Positions 12,094 to 22,883 of a DNA stretch of 64,000 nt are shown one piece after another (positions within the stretch are counted from its first letter, which is position 1; each line of letters starts with the position of its first letter). This DNA is from Rhynchopus euleeides. Taxonomy: Eukaryota > Euglenozoa > Diplonemea > Diplonemida > Diplonemidae. The translations under genes and the position numbers were made by a program. The notes beneath the pieces were generated by a model. It made no database searches and was not told the origin of the DNA. It saw only the letters and a list, made by a program, of their open reading frames with translations. The stretch is taken from positions 186,001 to 250,000 of the forward strand of contig OY723308.1 in the NCBI GenBank assembly GCA_963210315.1, read 5' to 3'.

Positions 12094-14022
12094 ATAAGTA
12101 CCGGGTTTTTTGGCCGCTTTTTGTCAGAATAAGCTTCAGGTATGAGCAGTGTGCTGCGTAGGAGGAGGGAAGGGGGAAGGTGCCAACCCACGGCAGTCTT
12201 ATGAGATACTGTACTCCCGGTCAATTCTCTTCCCAGGCCCATGCCACCACCACCCCACATCTGGGCTTCAGGGAAGCAGCAGCAGCAGCGGGAGGCACGA
12301 TTGGCAGGCCTTTCGTTGAGAGATGGTTGTGCGAACATCATTTTTTTTTCACACTCTAAGTATAGCAGAGAGACAGAGATAGTGACGCTTGCTTTGGTCT
12401 ACGCTTGCGTTGGCTGAAGCTTCAGGGGGGGCAGCACGCCAGGCGGCACGGTGCCAATCAACTTGAGATATGAGAGAGCGAGCAACCGCATGATTTTCTG
12501 ACCCCGAGTTTGGCGGAGTCGGGTGGCGCTGTGTGGCAAACTCAGGCAGACAGAGAAAAATGGATGCCTTCGCATCGTCCACCCGACTGACTTGCTGCTT
12601 GAGGGCTAGATGTGAAGCAGGGGGGGGCGGGGGAAGCAGGGCGAGGACACGGGGAGGGCGGGGCTCAGCCACCGCCTATGGTGTAGGTGGCATTCCCTGT
12701 CACCGCGCCCCCCCCCCCTCCCCTTTCCCACACTCCCCTGGGGTATGCGGGGAGCCCCTGAAGAGAGGGCGCCCCTGAGTAACTCAGCTCGTTGGCTCCA
12801 CAACGTTTGTCTGGCGGAGAGAGACGGGCGTGTGTGTGGGGAGAGGGGGGGGCGGGAGAGAGTTTCCATGCACGGTGGAGAAGAAGAAGAAAGGCGTGGC
12901 ATGAAACTCAAAAAAGAAAGCTCTACGGGACGGCCCGGGCGGCGAAAACACCTTTTCTCTTGACCTTTTCTTTGATTTTTTTCCCGGTTGCACACCCTCA
13001 CACTCACTCACACACACCCCTCAGACCTCCATGTGGTTTATGTGGTTTGTGGGGGAGGGGGTTTGGGGAAGCAGGCTGGTTGGTATTCATTCTCACTACT
13101 GCGGGCCTTCGCAGAGTCAGTGAGGAAACTATCTGTGCCCCCGCTGGATCGTAAAGTGACAGCAAAACGAGACAACAAACCAATTACTGCCGAAAGTTGT
13201 TTTGTTGGAACGCAGACCCCACTCTTTGTGTACACCACTCCCCGGTCTGATGAAGTGGTGTGAGTGGGGACGCACGATCCAGCTAAAGGCACAGAAAGTT
13301 TCCCCAGTTGGCTACGCCGAACTAACAAAAAAAATGTGAGTTTGGCGCCACAGCAACATAGGGTGGCAAAGCGACACGGGTTTGTTTGACACAGAGGAAA
13401 ACCGCCCCCTCCCAGTCCTGTCTAGGCTATGACACGGGGTTCAGTTTGCTGATCCACAAGGTGTTTTGCGGTGTGGTCCCTCTCTGGGTGGAGAAGAGTT
13501 CCTTTTCTTTGCACAGCAGGTTAAACCCGCCACACAACAAAACAGGGAAACCCCCCCCCCCCAATCCACACGAAAACATACACCCAGACCGGGGGGAATC
13601 CTTTGCTGGGGAGACGGCTCAGCTGGGGAGGATCTGGAGAATCGGGCTGGGTGGGGGGTGGGGGTGGAGGGGCAAGGTTGACCAACACCAGCCACCGCAG
13701 GGCAATTTCAAACAATCGCCTGGGGAGGGGATGCCATCCGTTTTGGGATGGAGGGGGAGGTGTGGTGTGGTGTTGGCATTGGATAAGATATGATCTAAAG
13801 CAGCCCCTCCCCTCCGCCGGGGGAAGCAGTGAAGGGGGGGTGTGGGGCAGACGGGCATCAAAGGCCCGTAAGCCCCCCCACCATCCACTCATCCACCCAT
13901 CCATACATCAAACCTCCATCTCTTTTCGTTCAAAAAAAATATCAGAAACATGCATGCCAGACGGAAGCCATCACAATGGTGGGTCGATATCGTTGGATCA
14001 GCCGCCTCCGGGCCATCTCATC
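12094..14022. other. Intergenic region without recognised features
   Basis: About 1.9 kb of GC-rich, G/C-run-bearing DNA with short open frames in all phases. No domain, RNA or repeat is recognised beyond homopolymers. Confidence 0.5.
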
Positions 14023-15964
14023 TCACCGGCGCGGGGAGTGCCCATCCCAAGACGCGCGTGGCCTGCGGGGTGTAGGTATCATCTGCTCCAGCCGCGCCGT
14101 GTTCGGCATGGAGGGGCCCCTTGCGGTGTTCATCAGATCTGCCCGGGTGCTCATCAGATCCGCCCTGCTGCTGAGGCAGTCCGTGCTGTAGCTATAGGGG
14201 TCGTTGTGCCTCCCGGCGGGCACCGCACCTCCGTGCGCCAGCAGCTGCTGCTGCAGGCCCTCCATCATGACGTATGTCTTGACCTTCCGCCCGATCTCGT
14301 CGGTGTCTATCTTGTTCCTTATCCTAGCCCGCACTGCAACGGCCTGCTCCTGGGCGTAGTTTGTATCCAGCTCCTTCACGCGATCCTCCAGGGCTGCGTT
14401 GGTGCGCTTCATCTCCCGAAGCTCCCCGCGGAGTGCGGTCAGGCTGTCGAGGGCACGGCTCGCCTCCCGCTTGGCGGCTGCCACACCCATCTGCGACTCT
14501 CTCGCGATGCGCTCTGCTTCCAGTTTCCCCTCGCGTTCGGCGTCGCGCTCCTTCCGTAGCGTGCCCGCTTCCTTCTGCCTAGCGGCGTGGCCCTGGATCT
14601 CTGTGTCGAGCGCTTCCTTGAGTGCGTCGTGTGCCAGCCGGAGGCGTGCCACCTCTGCCTGGCGCTCCTCCCCCACCGCGCGCGCCTCGTCCAGCGCCTG
14701 CAGCTCGCGCGACTTCGCATGCACCGCGGCGTTGGCGATCTGCAGGCCATCCTGCAGGTGCGACACCTCGTCCTGCAGGCGCTCCACCTCCTGCGACAGT
14801 TCCTGGTTGTCCTTCTCCAGCTGCGCCAGCCTCTCGGTCTGCTCCGCGAGGTGCGGCTTCAGGGCTTCGTAGGACACCCTGTGGGGAGAGGAGAAGAGGG
14901 TCGTGGTGGTGGTGGTGGTGGTGGGGGTGTCACAGCAGCACAGCGGTTGGGGCAGCCCCAGCTTGCACCACAACAGGGCGATACAACTGTCCCCACCTCA
15001 ACAAATGTGGATGTGGCTGCATGCATCACGCCAAAGAGCAGGGGGCAGGGCGTGCCTCCATGTGATCCGCACACCCTCCTCCTTGTGTGTGGGGGTAAAC
15101 ATTTTGAAGGAGGTGAAGACACTACAGCCACCAAGCAAGGCTCCCCCCCTCCCTCTGCCTGCACCCCCCCCTTCTCCCCCTCTCTCTCTCTCTCCCGCCG
15201 GCATACTTCTCGTCGATGCTGGGTGAGTAGGGCGTGGGGCTGCACTGCACCGTGACATCCATGACCTCCTCTGCACAGTTCCTCTCCCGCAGGAGGTCCG
15301 CGTTGTGGCACTCCAGCTTGTTGATCTCGATGCGCAGTGCGTCGATCTCGCGCTGCTTGTCGCGGATAATTTTTTCGAAGTCCGCCGGTGCGCTCGCCGC
15401 ATCGATCGCCTCCTCCACGCTGGTGTTGACCGGGTCCCCTGCAGACAGCTCGTCATCATCCACGTCGAAGTCGGACTCCCTCACGAAGGTGAAGAGACGG
15501 AGATCTTCATGAAGCACCTTCAGGATGTAGCGCAGCTCGCCATCCTCCAGCTCACGAACCTTAACAGCGCTGCGGCGGGAAGCGCAGGAGGCTGCGACCA
15601 GGCCCAGCAGAAGCGTGCGCAGGTTGTTAGTGCATTTGTGCTCCGCTGCGGCGTCAAAATTGATCGCATTTTCAAATTCCTCGTGCGGCAGGGAGGCTCC
15701 GCGCCGTTCAGCCAGGTCGCTCAGCGCATCGCACACCCCGCGCGCGACGTGCCGGAGGCGGTCCGCCGCGTCGCTCACCCCCGCCAGGCCCCGCTGGGGG
15801 AAGATCGCATCCAGCACGTGGAGGAGCACCGCGCCTTCGGAGACATCCTCCAGCACCTCCACCTCTGCCGCCTCGTCGAATGTCTTCAGCCAGGCGAAGA
15901 GCGTCTCCTCCAAGGGGCGGACGCCTGCCCCCGCTGGGGGGGGTGTCTGGGGTGCCTGGGACAT
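14023..15964 (-). CDS. HOOK-domain coiled-coil protein, two exons (paralogue)
   Basis: Exons 15964-15207 and 14878-14023 (minus) join in phase across a GT-AG intron (donor GTATGC, acceptor CCCCACAG) to give 537 aa from MSQAPQ. An in-frame Met at 16078 would add 38 Pro/Ser-rich residues and cannot be excluded. Residues about 15-160 look like a Hook N-terminal domain (LEETLFAWLKTF, EGAVLLHVLDAIF, NLRTLLLGLVAAS). Residues about 205-470 form a heptad-rich coiled coil. The Arg/Ser/Thr-rich C-terminus repeats S(S/T)RADLM twice. It is shorter than the neighbouring HOOK gene and dissimilar in detail, so it is probably an old paralogue with a different cargo-binding tail. Same strand as that gene, about 5 kb away. 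Confidence 0.75.
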
Positions 15965-16094
15965 CCCGGCAGGAGGCCCTGCGAGTTGTGGGGGTGGTGG
16001 TGGTGGTGGTGATGATGTGGTGCGGTGTGCAGAGAGCAAGCGTGCGTTGCTTCGGTTTGACCTCCCCCCATCCCCCATCCGGAAGTGTAACTGA

Positions 16095-16194
16095 GGGGGG
16101 TCTTCGCTACAGGGTGATCGTCAGTGCATTTTGGTGCAATTCCTGTTGAGTTGGCTGAAAACTGACGAAGTTTGTCGACCAGCGAAGACCCCCC
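16095..16194. mobile_element. 100-bp MITE with GGGGGGTCTTCGCT inverted ends
   Basis: GGGGGGTCTTCGCT at 16095-16108 is mirrored by AGCGAAGACCCCCC at 16181-16194, and CTGA flanks both sides as a likely target duplication. The termini match those of the 4.57-kb element at 24407-28979. It sits 16 bp upstream of the outermost Met codon of the second HOOK-like gene, so it may lie in that gene's promoter or 5' UTR. Confidence 0.75.
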
Positions 16195-16353
16195 CTGAGG
16201 GAATGCAAAAAAGGCGGGGCAGGGGGGTGGGGGGAGCGATGGGGGAGGGGGGGGGGGGATACGCGCCGTTTCTTTTTGCTCCAGAGATCGCACACCATTA
16301 CCCAGCGGAAGCTGCAATGAGATGGGGAGGAGCGCGAAGGGGAAAGGGGTAAG

Positions 16354-17221
16354 CAGGCCTGTCGCTAACTTTTCGATTTTGGAGATTTGGTGGGTTGACG
16401 CTCCTGTTTTGGGGGGGGATCAGGGGGGAAAACACTAGGGGTCAATTTTTGTCGCGCGCGCTTCGCGCGCGCTCGTGTTGCCAAATTTTGAATTTTCCCA
16501 TCGGTGGACCACTAGGTGGGCACGGTGTGAGGCGCTGGGTTCCTTCCGTGGTTCCTCTCCCGCTCGCGCCGTCGGGTGCCGGAGGAAACCAAAAAATGGC
16601 TTTCGGGACCATGATTTCGACGCTGCCCCCTGATATGTCACGGCCGTCAAAGCGCAAGGACTTGGTTACTAGACGGGCACGCGAGATGGGGGGTCTGGGG
16701 GGCAGAGCCCCCCATCCGCCGGAGGCCACGGTAGTGAGCATCTGTTCATTGTGGGCGTACAGATTCTGTGTGAGTTGGCTGCGTCCTCCTGAGGCTACTG
16801 GAGTGGGTGGATTCCCTGACCTGATGGGAATCGAATGACTTGAGTACGAGACATACGCCACAGGGGGGTCTGGGGGGCGGAGCCCCCCAGCCGCCGGAGG
16901 CCACGGTAGTGAGCATCTGTTCCTGCAAAACCATACTCTCTTCGACGTCGACCCAGTGAAAGTGGGTTGACGCTTGGTCGACGCTTGGTGAGCGTCGACC
17001 CAGTGTAACCGGGCCAACGCTAGGTTAGCGTCGACCCAGTGTAATAAATGGGTTGACGCTTGGTCCAGGCTTGAATGGCAACCCAGTTCCACTAGGTCGA
17101 CGCTCCAAGCCTCGACCAAGCGTCAACCCAGTCCACTGGGTCGACGCTGGGTCGACGCTTTTTTATGGGGGGGGAAACCCAAAATCACTGGGTCGACGGT
17201 CGACGCTTAGCGACATGCCTG
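16354..17221. mobile_element. Non-autonomous DNA transposon (CAGGC family), copy 1
   Basis: The 868-bp element begins CAGGCCTGTCGCTAA and ends with the near-complement TTAGCGACATGCCTG. It is flanked by a perfect 9-bp direct repeat, AGGGGTAAG, at 16345-16353 and 17222-17230. The interior carries two reversed copies of the GGGGGG hairpin repeat. The last ~280 bp (16934-17215) is an array of iterated, mutually inverted motifs (GTCGACCCAGT / GGGTTGACGCTTGG). No transposase is encoded. A 9-bp duplication and subterminal minisatellite recall Mutator-group elements, but the superfamily is not proven. Confidence 0.85.
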
Positions 17222-17230
17222 AGGGGTAAG

Positions 17231-17701
17231 GGGTCAGAGGGGGGGGGGGGTGGCACACCACCACACGAAATCCCTGTGGGAACACAGGGAGCCAGTCCGG
17301 GGGGTGGTTGGCGTGGGGGGCTGGTTGGCAAGAGGCAGTACAGCGAGGCGTGGCGAAAGGCATCCATACTTTGAGGGTGGGCGGGGGGTAGGGGCAGTGC
17401 CCAGGGAGGAGCACACCCTCTCCCGATAGTGTAGGGAAAAGAGTGCCCGAACAGAAACAGGTGTCAGCACTGACACGGAGACAAGGCCTCGCTCCTGCAT
17501 GACGTATCCATCAACATTCAGACGAAGGCGCGCGGATTGCAGCTTCGGTTGGGACGGCTGAGATCCAACACAGCGAAGTGTTGCGAATTTGGTGGGCAAG
17601 AGAAAGAGAAAGACAGAGAGAGGGGGGATACATCGTGTCTTCTTTCAATTTGTGACGTCTGTGTATGTTGGGCTGCGATGCTCGGATTTTCGAAGAAAAA
17701 T
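17231..17701. other. Intergenic, no feature recognised
   Basis: About 470 bp with short conflicting open frames only. Confidence 0.5.
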
Positions 17702-18519
17702 AATACCGTAAACGGAAATATTGTGGACCGTAATAAAGGTGAACCGTACTATAGGTGGACCGTAAAAAAGATGGAACAAATGGGATTTTTCCGGAACTTG
17801 GAACATTTTTACGGTCCACCTATTTTACGGTTGGGATAGTGGACTTGGCGGTTTTTTTTACGAGTTCCTTCGTGACGAAGTCGCGAAGGAACCAAGGAAA
17901 TCGTACGACTGAAGCTGCAGGATTAACACCACAGAGCCTCAGCACAGAGTGTGCGCTCACCATCGTCCGGGAACTGTTCTCCCACAGTTACTGCAGGGTG
18001 TACTACACTAAAGGAGTACGATTTCCCTGAATTTTCCGGGCACTGATTCACGAATTTACATCTGGAGGGAGCCCGGTGGTCTCAGCTTCTGTCTGCGCGC
18101 CCTGCCGTACTGTGGCTGCTTTTGTGGGCTCGTGCATCAGGTTCTACTTTTACTTCTACCGGAACGCTCCTTGCATGGTACTACACTTCTCGAGGTGTGG
18201 TGGTGGGTGAGTCTCGAGGTGAGTGGTGGTGATCGTGCCCTTTCCACACGCAGGGAGGACTTGCTTCTCTTGCTGGTGTTGGTTGCGGTGGTGGAGGGAG
18301 GGTCCAAAGCTGGGAGGTCGGGAGGCCTACGTGCGGGAGTCTGCGGCGTGGAGGCCGCAGTCCGCGCCCCGCAACCCACCAGCCCGCGGGCGAAAATCGC
18401 ATTGTCTTTTCCATATGCAGTCCCAATAAATAGTGGACCGTAAAAAAGATGGAACGTTTGGCCTTTTTTTGGGAACTTGGAACATTTTTACGGTCCACCC
18501 TTTTTCCGTTTACGGTATT
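17702..18519. mobile_element. Fold-back TIR element, 0.82 kb
   Basis: AATACCGTAAACGGAAA (17702-17718) is matched by its exact complement at 18503-18519. If the true ends are CCGTAAACGG, the flanking TA on each side would be a TA target duplication as in Tc1/mariner-type MITEs. Next to each end lies a ~75-bp fold-back (GTGGACCGTAAAAAAGATGG ... ACATTTTTACGGTCCACC) at about 17753-17821 and 18433-18500. A further hairpin, TTCCTTCGTGACGAAGTCGCGAAGG, split as two arms, is at 17867-17891. No protein is encoded. Confidence 0.7.
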
Positions 18520-18640
18520 CCCAAAGCCTTTTTGAAGACAACCAAACGATCAACCCAATGGTTCGAAACACGGGGGCGCAGGGGCAATGTGACAGTCAAA
18601 ACAAGAAAACCCCCCACCCCAACCCCCCCACACACAGCTC

Positions 18641-21600
18641 TCAGCTGGCATCCTGAGAGGCCTGCTGGTTCATCTTCGACACAGCGAGCGTGCTCCCCAG
18701 TTCGAGCCGGGTGAGGTCCATCAGCACATCCCTGTTGAGCGAGCAGGTGTGTTTATGCCATGGGTAGGACGACCGCAGCTGCGACAGAAACCCCTCGACA
18801 TCGGTGATTGGAGGCTCGTTGCTCGGCCGCCGCAGGCGGGACGACCCACCCCTGGCCCCTGCGACAACCGACTTCCTCGAAGGCGAGGATGTTGGGACCG
18901 TCAGGCCCAGCCCACCCCCGGGGGCCTGGCCCCCGCCAGCCTCACCCCCAGCCTGCGACAGCCGCTGCCGATCAACCCCGGCACTCCCACCACCCACCTC
19001 TGACACCGAAGGCCTCGAAGCAGTGTCGCTGGGCTTCGTCTGGGCCCCAGCGTCGAACGACAGCCCCGGCTTCAGGGCGGCGGGATCCTCGCCCGACTCC
19101 GGTGGGGTAGCCTTCACGCCAGGGTCGTAAGATTCGGGCAGCGCGCGCTTCACCGCGGCCTCCACGTTGCGCCTCGCTTCGTTGGGGTCGATCAGCATAA
19201 TCAGATCCACCACATCGAATGGGGTGATGGAGCCCTCCTTGCCATGCCGGGTGCGCACCGCCTCTTCAATCTCCAGGATAAAGAGGCGGGACTCTTCGAG
19301 ATACTGAACCTTGAGCAGCTCTGTGATGGGAAACATGTTGTCCTGCAGGAATGCTTTGAAGTCGGGCGGCACGACACCCAACGGGCAGACGCAGAGATAG
19401 AGATGCAGTGCATAGTCGATGGTTTTGAAGGGCGCGACGTCGCGGATGATGTCGAGAATTTCGCTCTTCTCTATAGCACCGCCCTTTGGAGTATCCTCCT
19501 CTGTATCCCCATACCCTGCCCCTGCCCCTGCCACTTGAGGCGGCTCCACAGAGATGAAAATCCCAGCCTCGCTCTGTGCGGCGCGTGGTGACGGCTGGGG
19601 GAGGTTGTTATCCTCTGCATCAGCCCTGCCTGCCCGAGCCTGCTTCTCGGCCAACTCCCAGAGGCGCTGATTGAAGAGGAGCGACTGGCTGCGGATGGCA
19701 GGCCACAGCAAAGGGGAGAGCGTCCCACACATCACGGAGTTGAGGAGGTGGCAGTCTGCGTGGTGTTCGTACCTCCGGAGGCAGCTCGAGAAGTTCATGA
19801 GCCGGCCCTGCCCCTTCTGGCTGAGCCTCTCGAGCCCCGCCCCACCGGGGGGGTTCTTGGCAGGGCCGAATTTTCTCTCAAAGTGCTGAAAAACTGCATC
19901 CAACACAACGGGCTTCGTCACCTCTGCGGGATACGTATATGCCGCCGGGTCAAACGGAGCTGCAATATACACACCACCACCCCCGACACCCCCGCCGCGC
20001 CTCCGAGCGGATCCCCTCCGGCCGCCCTTCCTCTGCCTCCCGCCGCTCCTGCTCGAAGGTGAGGTGCCAGGGGACTGCCCCGTATCCTTTTCCTTCGAAA
20101 AAACACCGTTCTCTGGCAGGAGAGCAGCCAGCTGCGGGTGGAACAGATAGTTCAGGGTGAACTCTTCAATCTCCTCCACGACCAGGCGTGCCGTGTAGGC
20201 CTCAGCTGGGAAGGGGCTGGTCGCCCCGCCCCGGATCAGGGGGTTGGCGAGCTCCCCGTTCCCCTCCGGGATGAGGGGGCGCCCCAGCAGCTGCCACCCC
20301 TGGGAGGGCTGGGCGTAATGCGTCTTCTCGACAAAGGTGACCTGGCGGTACAGCTCCATCAGGCTCTGCTTGAACTGCCTCTTGTTGCTGACGAGCGACG
20401 TCCGGAGCTGGTTCAGCTCCTGCTTGAGCTTCACCCTCTTCTCCAAACCCTTCCCGCGGGGCGGCGGTGACGCCGGCGGCTGTGCATCCTCTGCCGAACC
20501 ACCCACGCCCCCATCAGGCCCAGGCTCTGGCGTGGGGGACACCGCCGGGGTGCCACCCGCAGGGACAGCCCCAGGCGAAGCCACACTGTGGTGCTGTGCC
20601 CCTGATCCCTCGAGGGAGAGTATGTCGCGACGGAGGGAGGCGGCAGTGGCGTTGAGCTCTGTGTTGAACTCCGTGGCGACAGAGAGTTCTTCGCGGCAGA
20701 CGGCGAGTTCGTTTTCGAGGCGGGAGGCGCGTTCTTTGAGAGAGGTGTTCTCCGCTTCGAGGTCTCGGATGAGGGCGGCGTCCTCCTGGCATTCAATCGA
20801 CTTTGCCTTCAGGGTTTTGATAAGGTGTAGAGCAGCCATCAGCGAGGAGGCGAGCGAGGTGATGAATGAGTCCATTCTCCTCGGCATCGACGCGGCGTTT
20901 GTCAGCTTGTTCAGAGGGTTTGCCGCTGCCTCGTGTTTCATCGCCTCGTTCTGCTTCTTGAGCTCGTGGTTCGCACCGAGGAGCTGCTCCACCTCCCACC
21001 TGTCCCGCCCCTGCTCCTCCTCCATCCGCGCGATCGACGCCTGGAGGTTCCCAACCTCGACGCTGAGGAGGTTTTCAACGCGGGTCTTCTGAACCTCCTT
21101 CAGGATGAGCGCGATCTCCGCCTTGTGGCACCGCTCCATCTCCGCGATGGTGACGTCTCTGTTGTGCTTCTCGTTGAGCAGCTCCTGCTGTAGCTTCTCG
21201 GAGTCCCCGACCCTGTCGAAGATTGTTTTGAAGCAGTGATCAAACTCCTTCAGGATAACCGACAGTATCGGCTCGTAGCTTTTCACAGACCCTTTGAACA
21301 TCGCCAGAGCATTACGGTGGATGTGGTAGCTCGTCTCCGACCCCTGCTCGATTGGTTTACCCGTTGCCTCCTCGATTCCACTCTTCTCATCTTTAATGTA
21401 CTTCTCCATGCTACTCAGCAGCGACGGTTTCCCCTCCGGGCTATAAGGATACTGCGCGATGGAGCCCTTTGCAGAGTAGCTCTTCACGACACGCGGGTCG
21501 TACGACAGCGACCTCCCCTTCGAGTTGTCGCACCGCAGGAAGGTGGCGATCGTGGGCTTCGCACACGCAGGGGGCTGGGGGGTGATGTCGTTGCAGGCGC

Positions 21601-21898
21601 CGTGGGTCGGGAGAGGGAGCGGGTCGCTCGACCCGGGGATGAGCCCGACGTCGTAGTTTGCGAGCTGCTTCCGCCGCAGCACGCGGGTGGAGGGCGTCAC
21701 ATCGGGGAGGGTGCTGTGGTCTTGTGGCAGAGGGGTCAGGTTGGGTCTTCGGATCGGTGTCACCCCGGGCGAGCGCAGCTGGGCCATCAGCACCCCGCTG
21801 TGGCGGCCTGAGGAGGGGGTGGGGTGGGTCTTGGGTGTGGGGTCGGGGGAAATCAAGAGAGACGTTGGGAAGTCAAGTGGAACAATGGATGTGCACAT
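18641..21898 (-). CDS. Large intronless protein with TSNAXIP1-like N-terminal region
   Basis: Single open frame, 1,085 aa from MCTSIVPL; MAQLRSPG at 21787 is an alternative start (1,048 aa). About residues 160-290 hold a helical segment (HRNALAMFKGSVKSYEPILS, then ILKEFDHCF) resembling the N-terminal domain of translin-associated factor X-interacting protein 1 (TSNAXIP1). Coiled coils follow at about 200-330 and 370-440. A Pro/Gly/Ser-rich linker, including a basic Gly-rich stretch near 640, separates these from a conserved-looking C-terminal half (FSSCLRRYEHHADCHLLNSV, EILDIIRDVAPFKTIDYALH, ITPFDVVDLIMLIDPNEARR) that I cannot assign. TSNAXIP1 relatives occur in ciliated eukaryotes and are testis- or axoneme-linked in animals. 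The start is uncertain; no introns are needed. Confidence 0.65.
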   Translation of the reverse strand: MCTSIVPLDFPTSLLISPDPTPKTHPTPSSGRHSGVLMAQLRSPGVTPIRRPNLTPLPQDHSTLPDVTPSTRVLRRKQLANYDVGLIPGSSDPLPLPTHGACNDITPQPPACAKPTIATFLRCDNSKGRSLSYDPRVVKSYSAKGSIAQYPYSPEGKPSLLSSMEKYIKDEKSGIEEATGKPIEQGSETSYHIHRNALAMFKGSVKSYEPILSVILKEFDHCFKTIFDRVGDSEKLQQELLNEKHNRDVTIAEMERCHKAEIALILKEVQKTRVENLLSVEVGNLQASIARMEEEQGRDRWEVEQLLGANHELKKQNEAMKHEAAANPLNKLTNAASMPRRMDSFITSLASSLMAALHLIKTLKAKSIECQEDAALIRDLEAENTSLKERASRLENELAVCREELSVATEFNTELNATAASLRRDILSLEGSGAQHHSVASPGAVPAGGTPAVSPTPEPGPDGGVGGSAEDAQPPASPPPRGKGLEKRVKLKQELNQLRTSLVSNKRQFKQSLMELYRQVTFVEKTHYAQPSQGWQLLGRPLIPEGNGELANPLIRGGATSPFPAEAYTARLVVEEIEEFTLNYLFHPQLAALLPENGVFSKEKDTGQSPGTSPSSRSGGRQRKGGRRGSARRRGGGVGGGGVYIAAPFDPAAYTYPAEVTKPVVLDAVFQHFERKFGPAKNPPGGAGLERLSQKGQGRLMNFSSCLRRYEHHADCHLLNSVMCGTLSPLLWPAIRSQSLLFNQRLWELAEKQARAGRADAEDNNLPQPSPRAAQSEAGIFISVEPPQVAGAGAGYGDTEEDTPKGGAIEKSEILDIIRDVAPFKTIDYALHLYLCVCPLGVVPPDFKAFLQDNMFPITELLKVQYLEESRLFILEIEEAVRTRHGKEGSITPFDVVDLIMLIDPNEARRNVEAAVKRALPESYDPGVKATPPESGEDPAALKPGLSFDAGAQTKPSDTASRPSVSEVGGGSAGVDRQRLSQAGGEAGGGQAPGGGLGLTVPTSSPSRKSVVAGARGGSSRLRRPSNEPPITDVEGFLSQLRSSYPWHKHTCSLNRDVLMDLTRLELGSTLAVSKMNQQASQDAS

Positions 21899-21929
21899 TT
21901 TCGCTCGAATTTTGACCACGGTTATGTAA

Positions 21930-22070
21930 AGATCTTCAAGAAGAATTTCGTGTTTTTTTACAAATCTTCAAGATCTTGACAAATGTGAGAAAGATTTGTA
22001 ATTTTCTTGAAGACTTTTTGACATCTTGGTCAAAATGTAAATGTAAAACATAAGTCACTCCCTGGGGGCC
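21930..22070. repeat. AT-rich dispersed repeat (AAGATCTTGACAAA / TTTACATTTT)
   Basis: Iterated AAGATCTTCAAGA, CAAGATCTTGACAAA and AAAATGTAAATGTAAAAC motifs. A related copy with the same words is at 59315-59480. It lies immediately upstream of the large intronless gene, so it could overlap its promoter. Confidence 0.65.
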
Positions 22071-22083
22071 CTCGCTACCAGTG

Positions 22084-22185
22084 GTTACAGGTGCCACTGA
22101 GGTTCCTTGAGGTTCCTTATGGCCAAGGAACCTATTCCTGAGGTTCCTTGAGGTTCTTTGCGAGGTTGCCTGAGGTTGCCATTCT
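22084..22185. repeat. GAGGTTCCTTGAGGTTCC minisatellite
   Basis: Six or more iterations of GAGGTTCCTT / GAGGTTGCC with an inverted arm AAGGAACC at 22120-22132. No coding signal. Confidence 0.7.
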
Positions 22186-22883
22186 GGAGTCTCCGGAGTC
22201 GGTCCGATTGTAGACGACTGTCTCTGCCATGTGTTGACAGAGATTGTTTATCATCGGTTTGGTGCACCTTTCCCTTGGTGCACCGACTGTTTCCGCCCGA
22301 TTACGCGATTCTCTGCCGACGCCGATGTCGCGCGGAGGTGTTCTTGGTGGTCGGCCCTCTGACCGTATCCGACAGTCACGCCAAGTCCCTGGTGAGGTCA
22401 CCCGAGGTCCAACATTTTGTCCTGAATGTGCTCAAACGGTCAAAATAATTTTCGTGCAGTTTTTTCAGTGGACAAACAGTGGGTTATGCCTCCCCTACTT
22501 ACTTGCAATTCCAAAAAATGTACCACAAAGTTGTACCACACCACCCCAAGTCAGAAGGTCTCTATGGCTGATTCAAGCCCTTCCGTCACTACGTGGACCT
22601 CCGCACTCTCGCACAGATACCCGAGTGCGTACGAGGAACAACCACTCACCTTCAGCGGCAAGAGGCACAGAAAGCCGTGCTCTCATGATAATTTTCTTTG
22701 GTCGAAGATGGTGCAACTACACGGCCACAGGTAGGTGCAGGTGGTGCCACATGGACATAATCGCCAGAGGGCGGGCTGCCGCCTGAGCGAAGGCCTGAAC
22801 GTGTATTTGTAGGAAACAACACGGGAGGGTGGGAAGGGCATTGTGGTGGCTTCCCACTCGATGCACACAACTGACCACAAAAG
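22186..22883. other. Intergenic, no feature recognised
   Basis: About 700 bp of unique-looking sequence. Short frames exist on both strands but no domain is recognised. Confidence 0.5.

Noticed and set aside
18641-21919. GTG as the start of the large intronless gene
   Set aside because: A eukaryotic host should start at ATG; the next Met codons at 21898 or 21787 are preferred.
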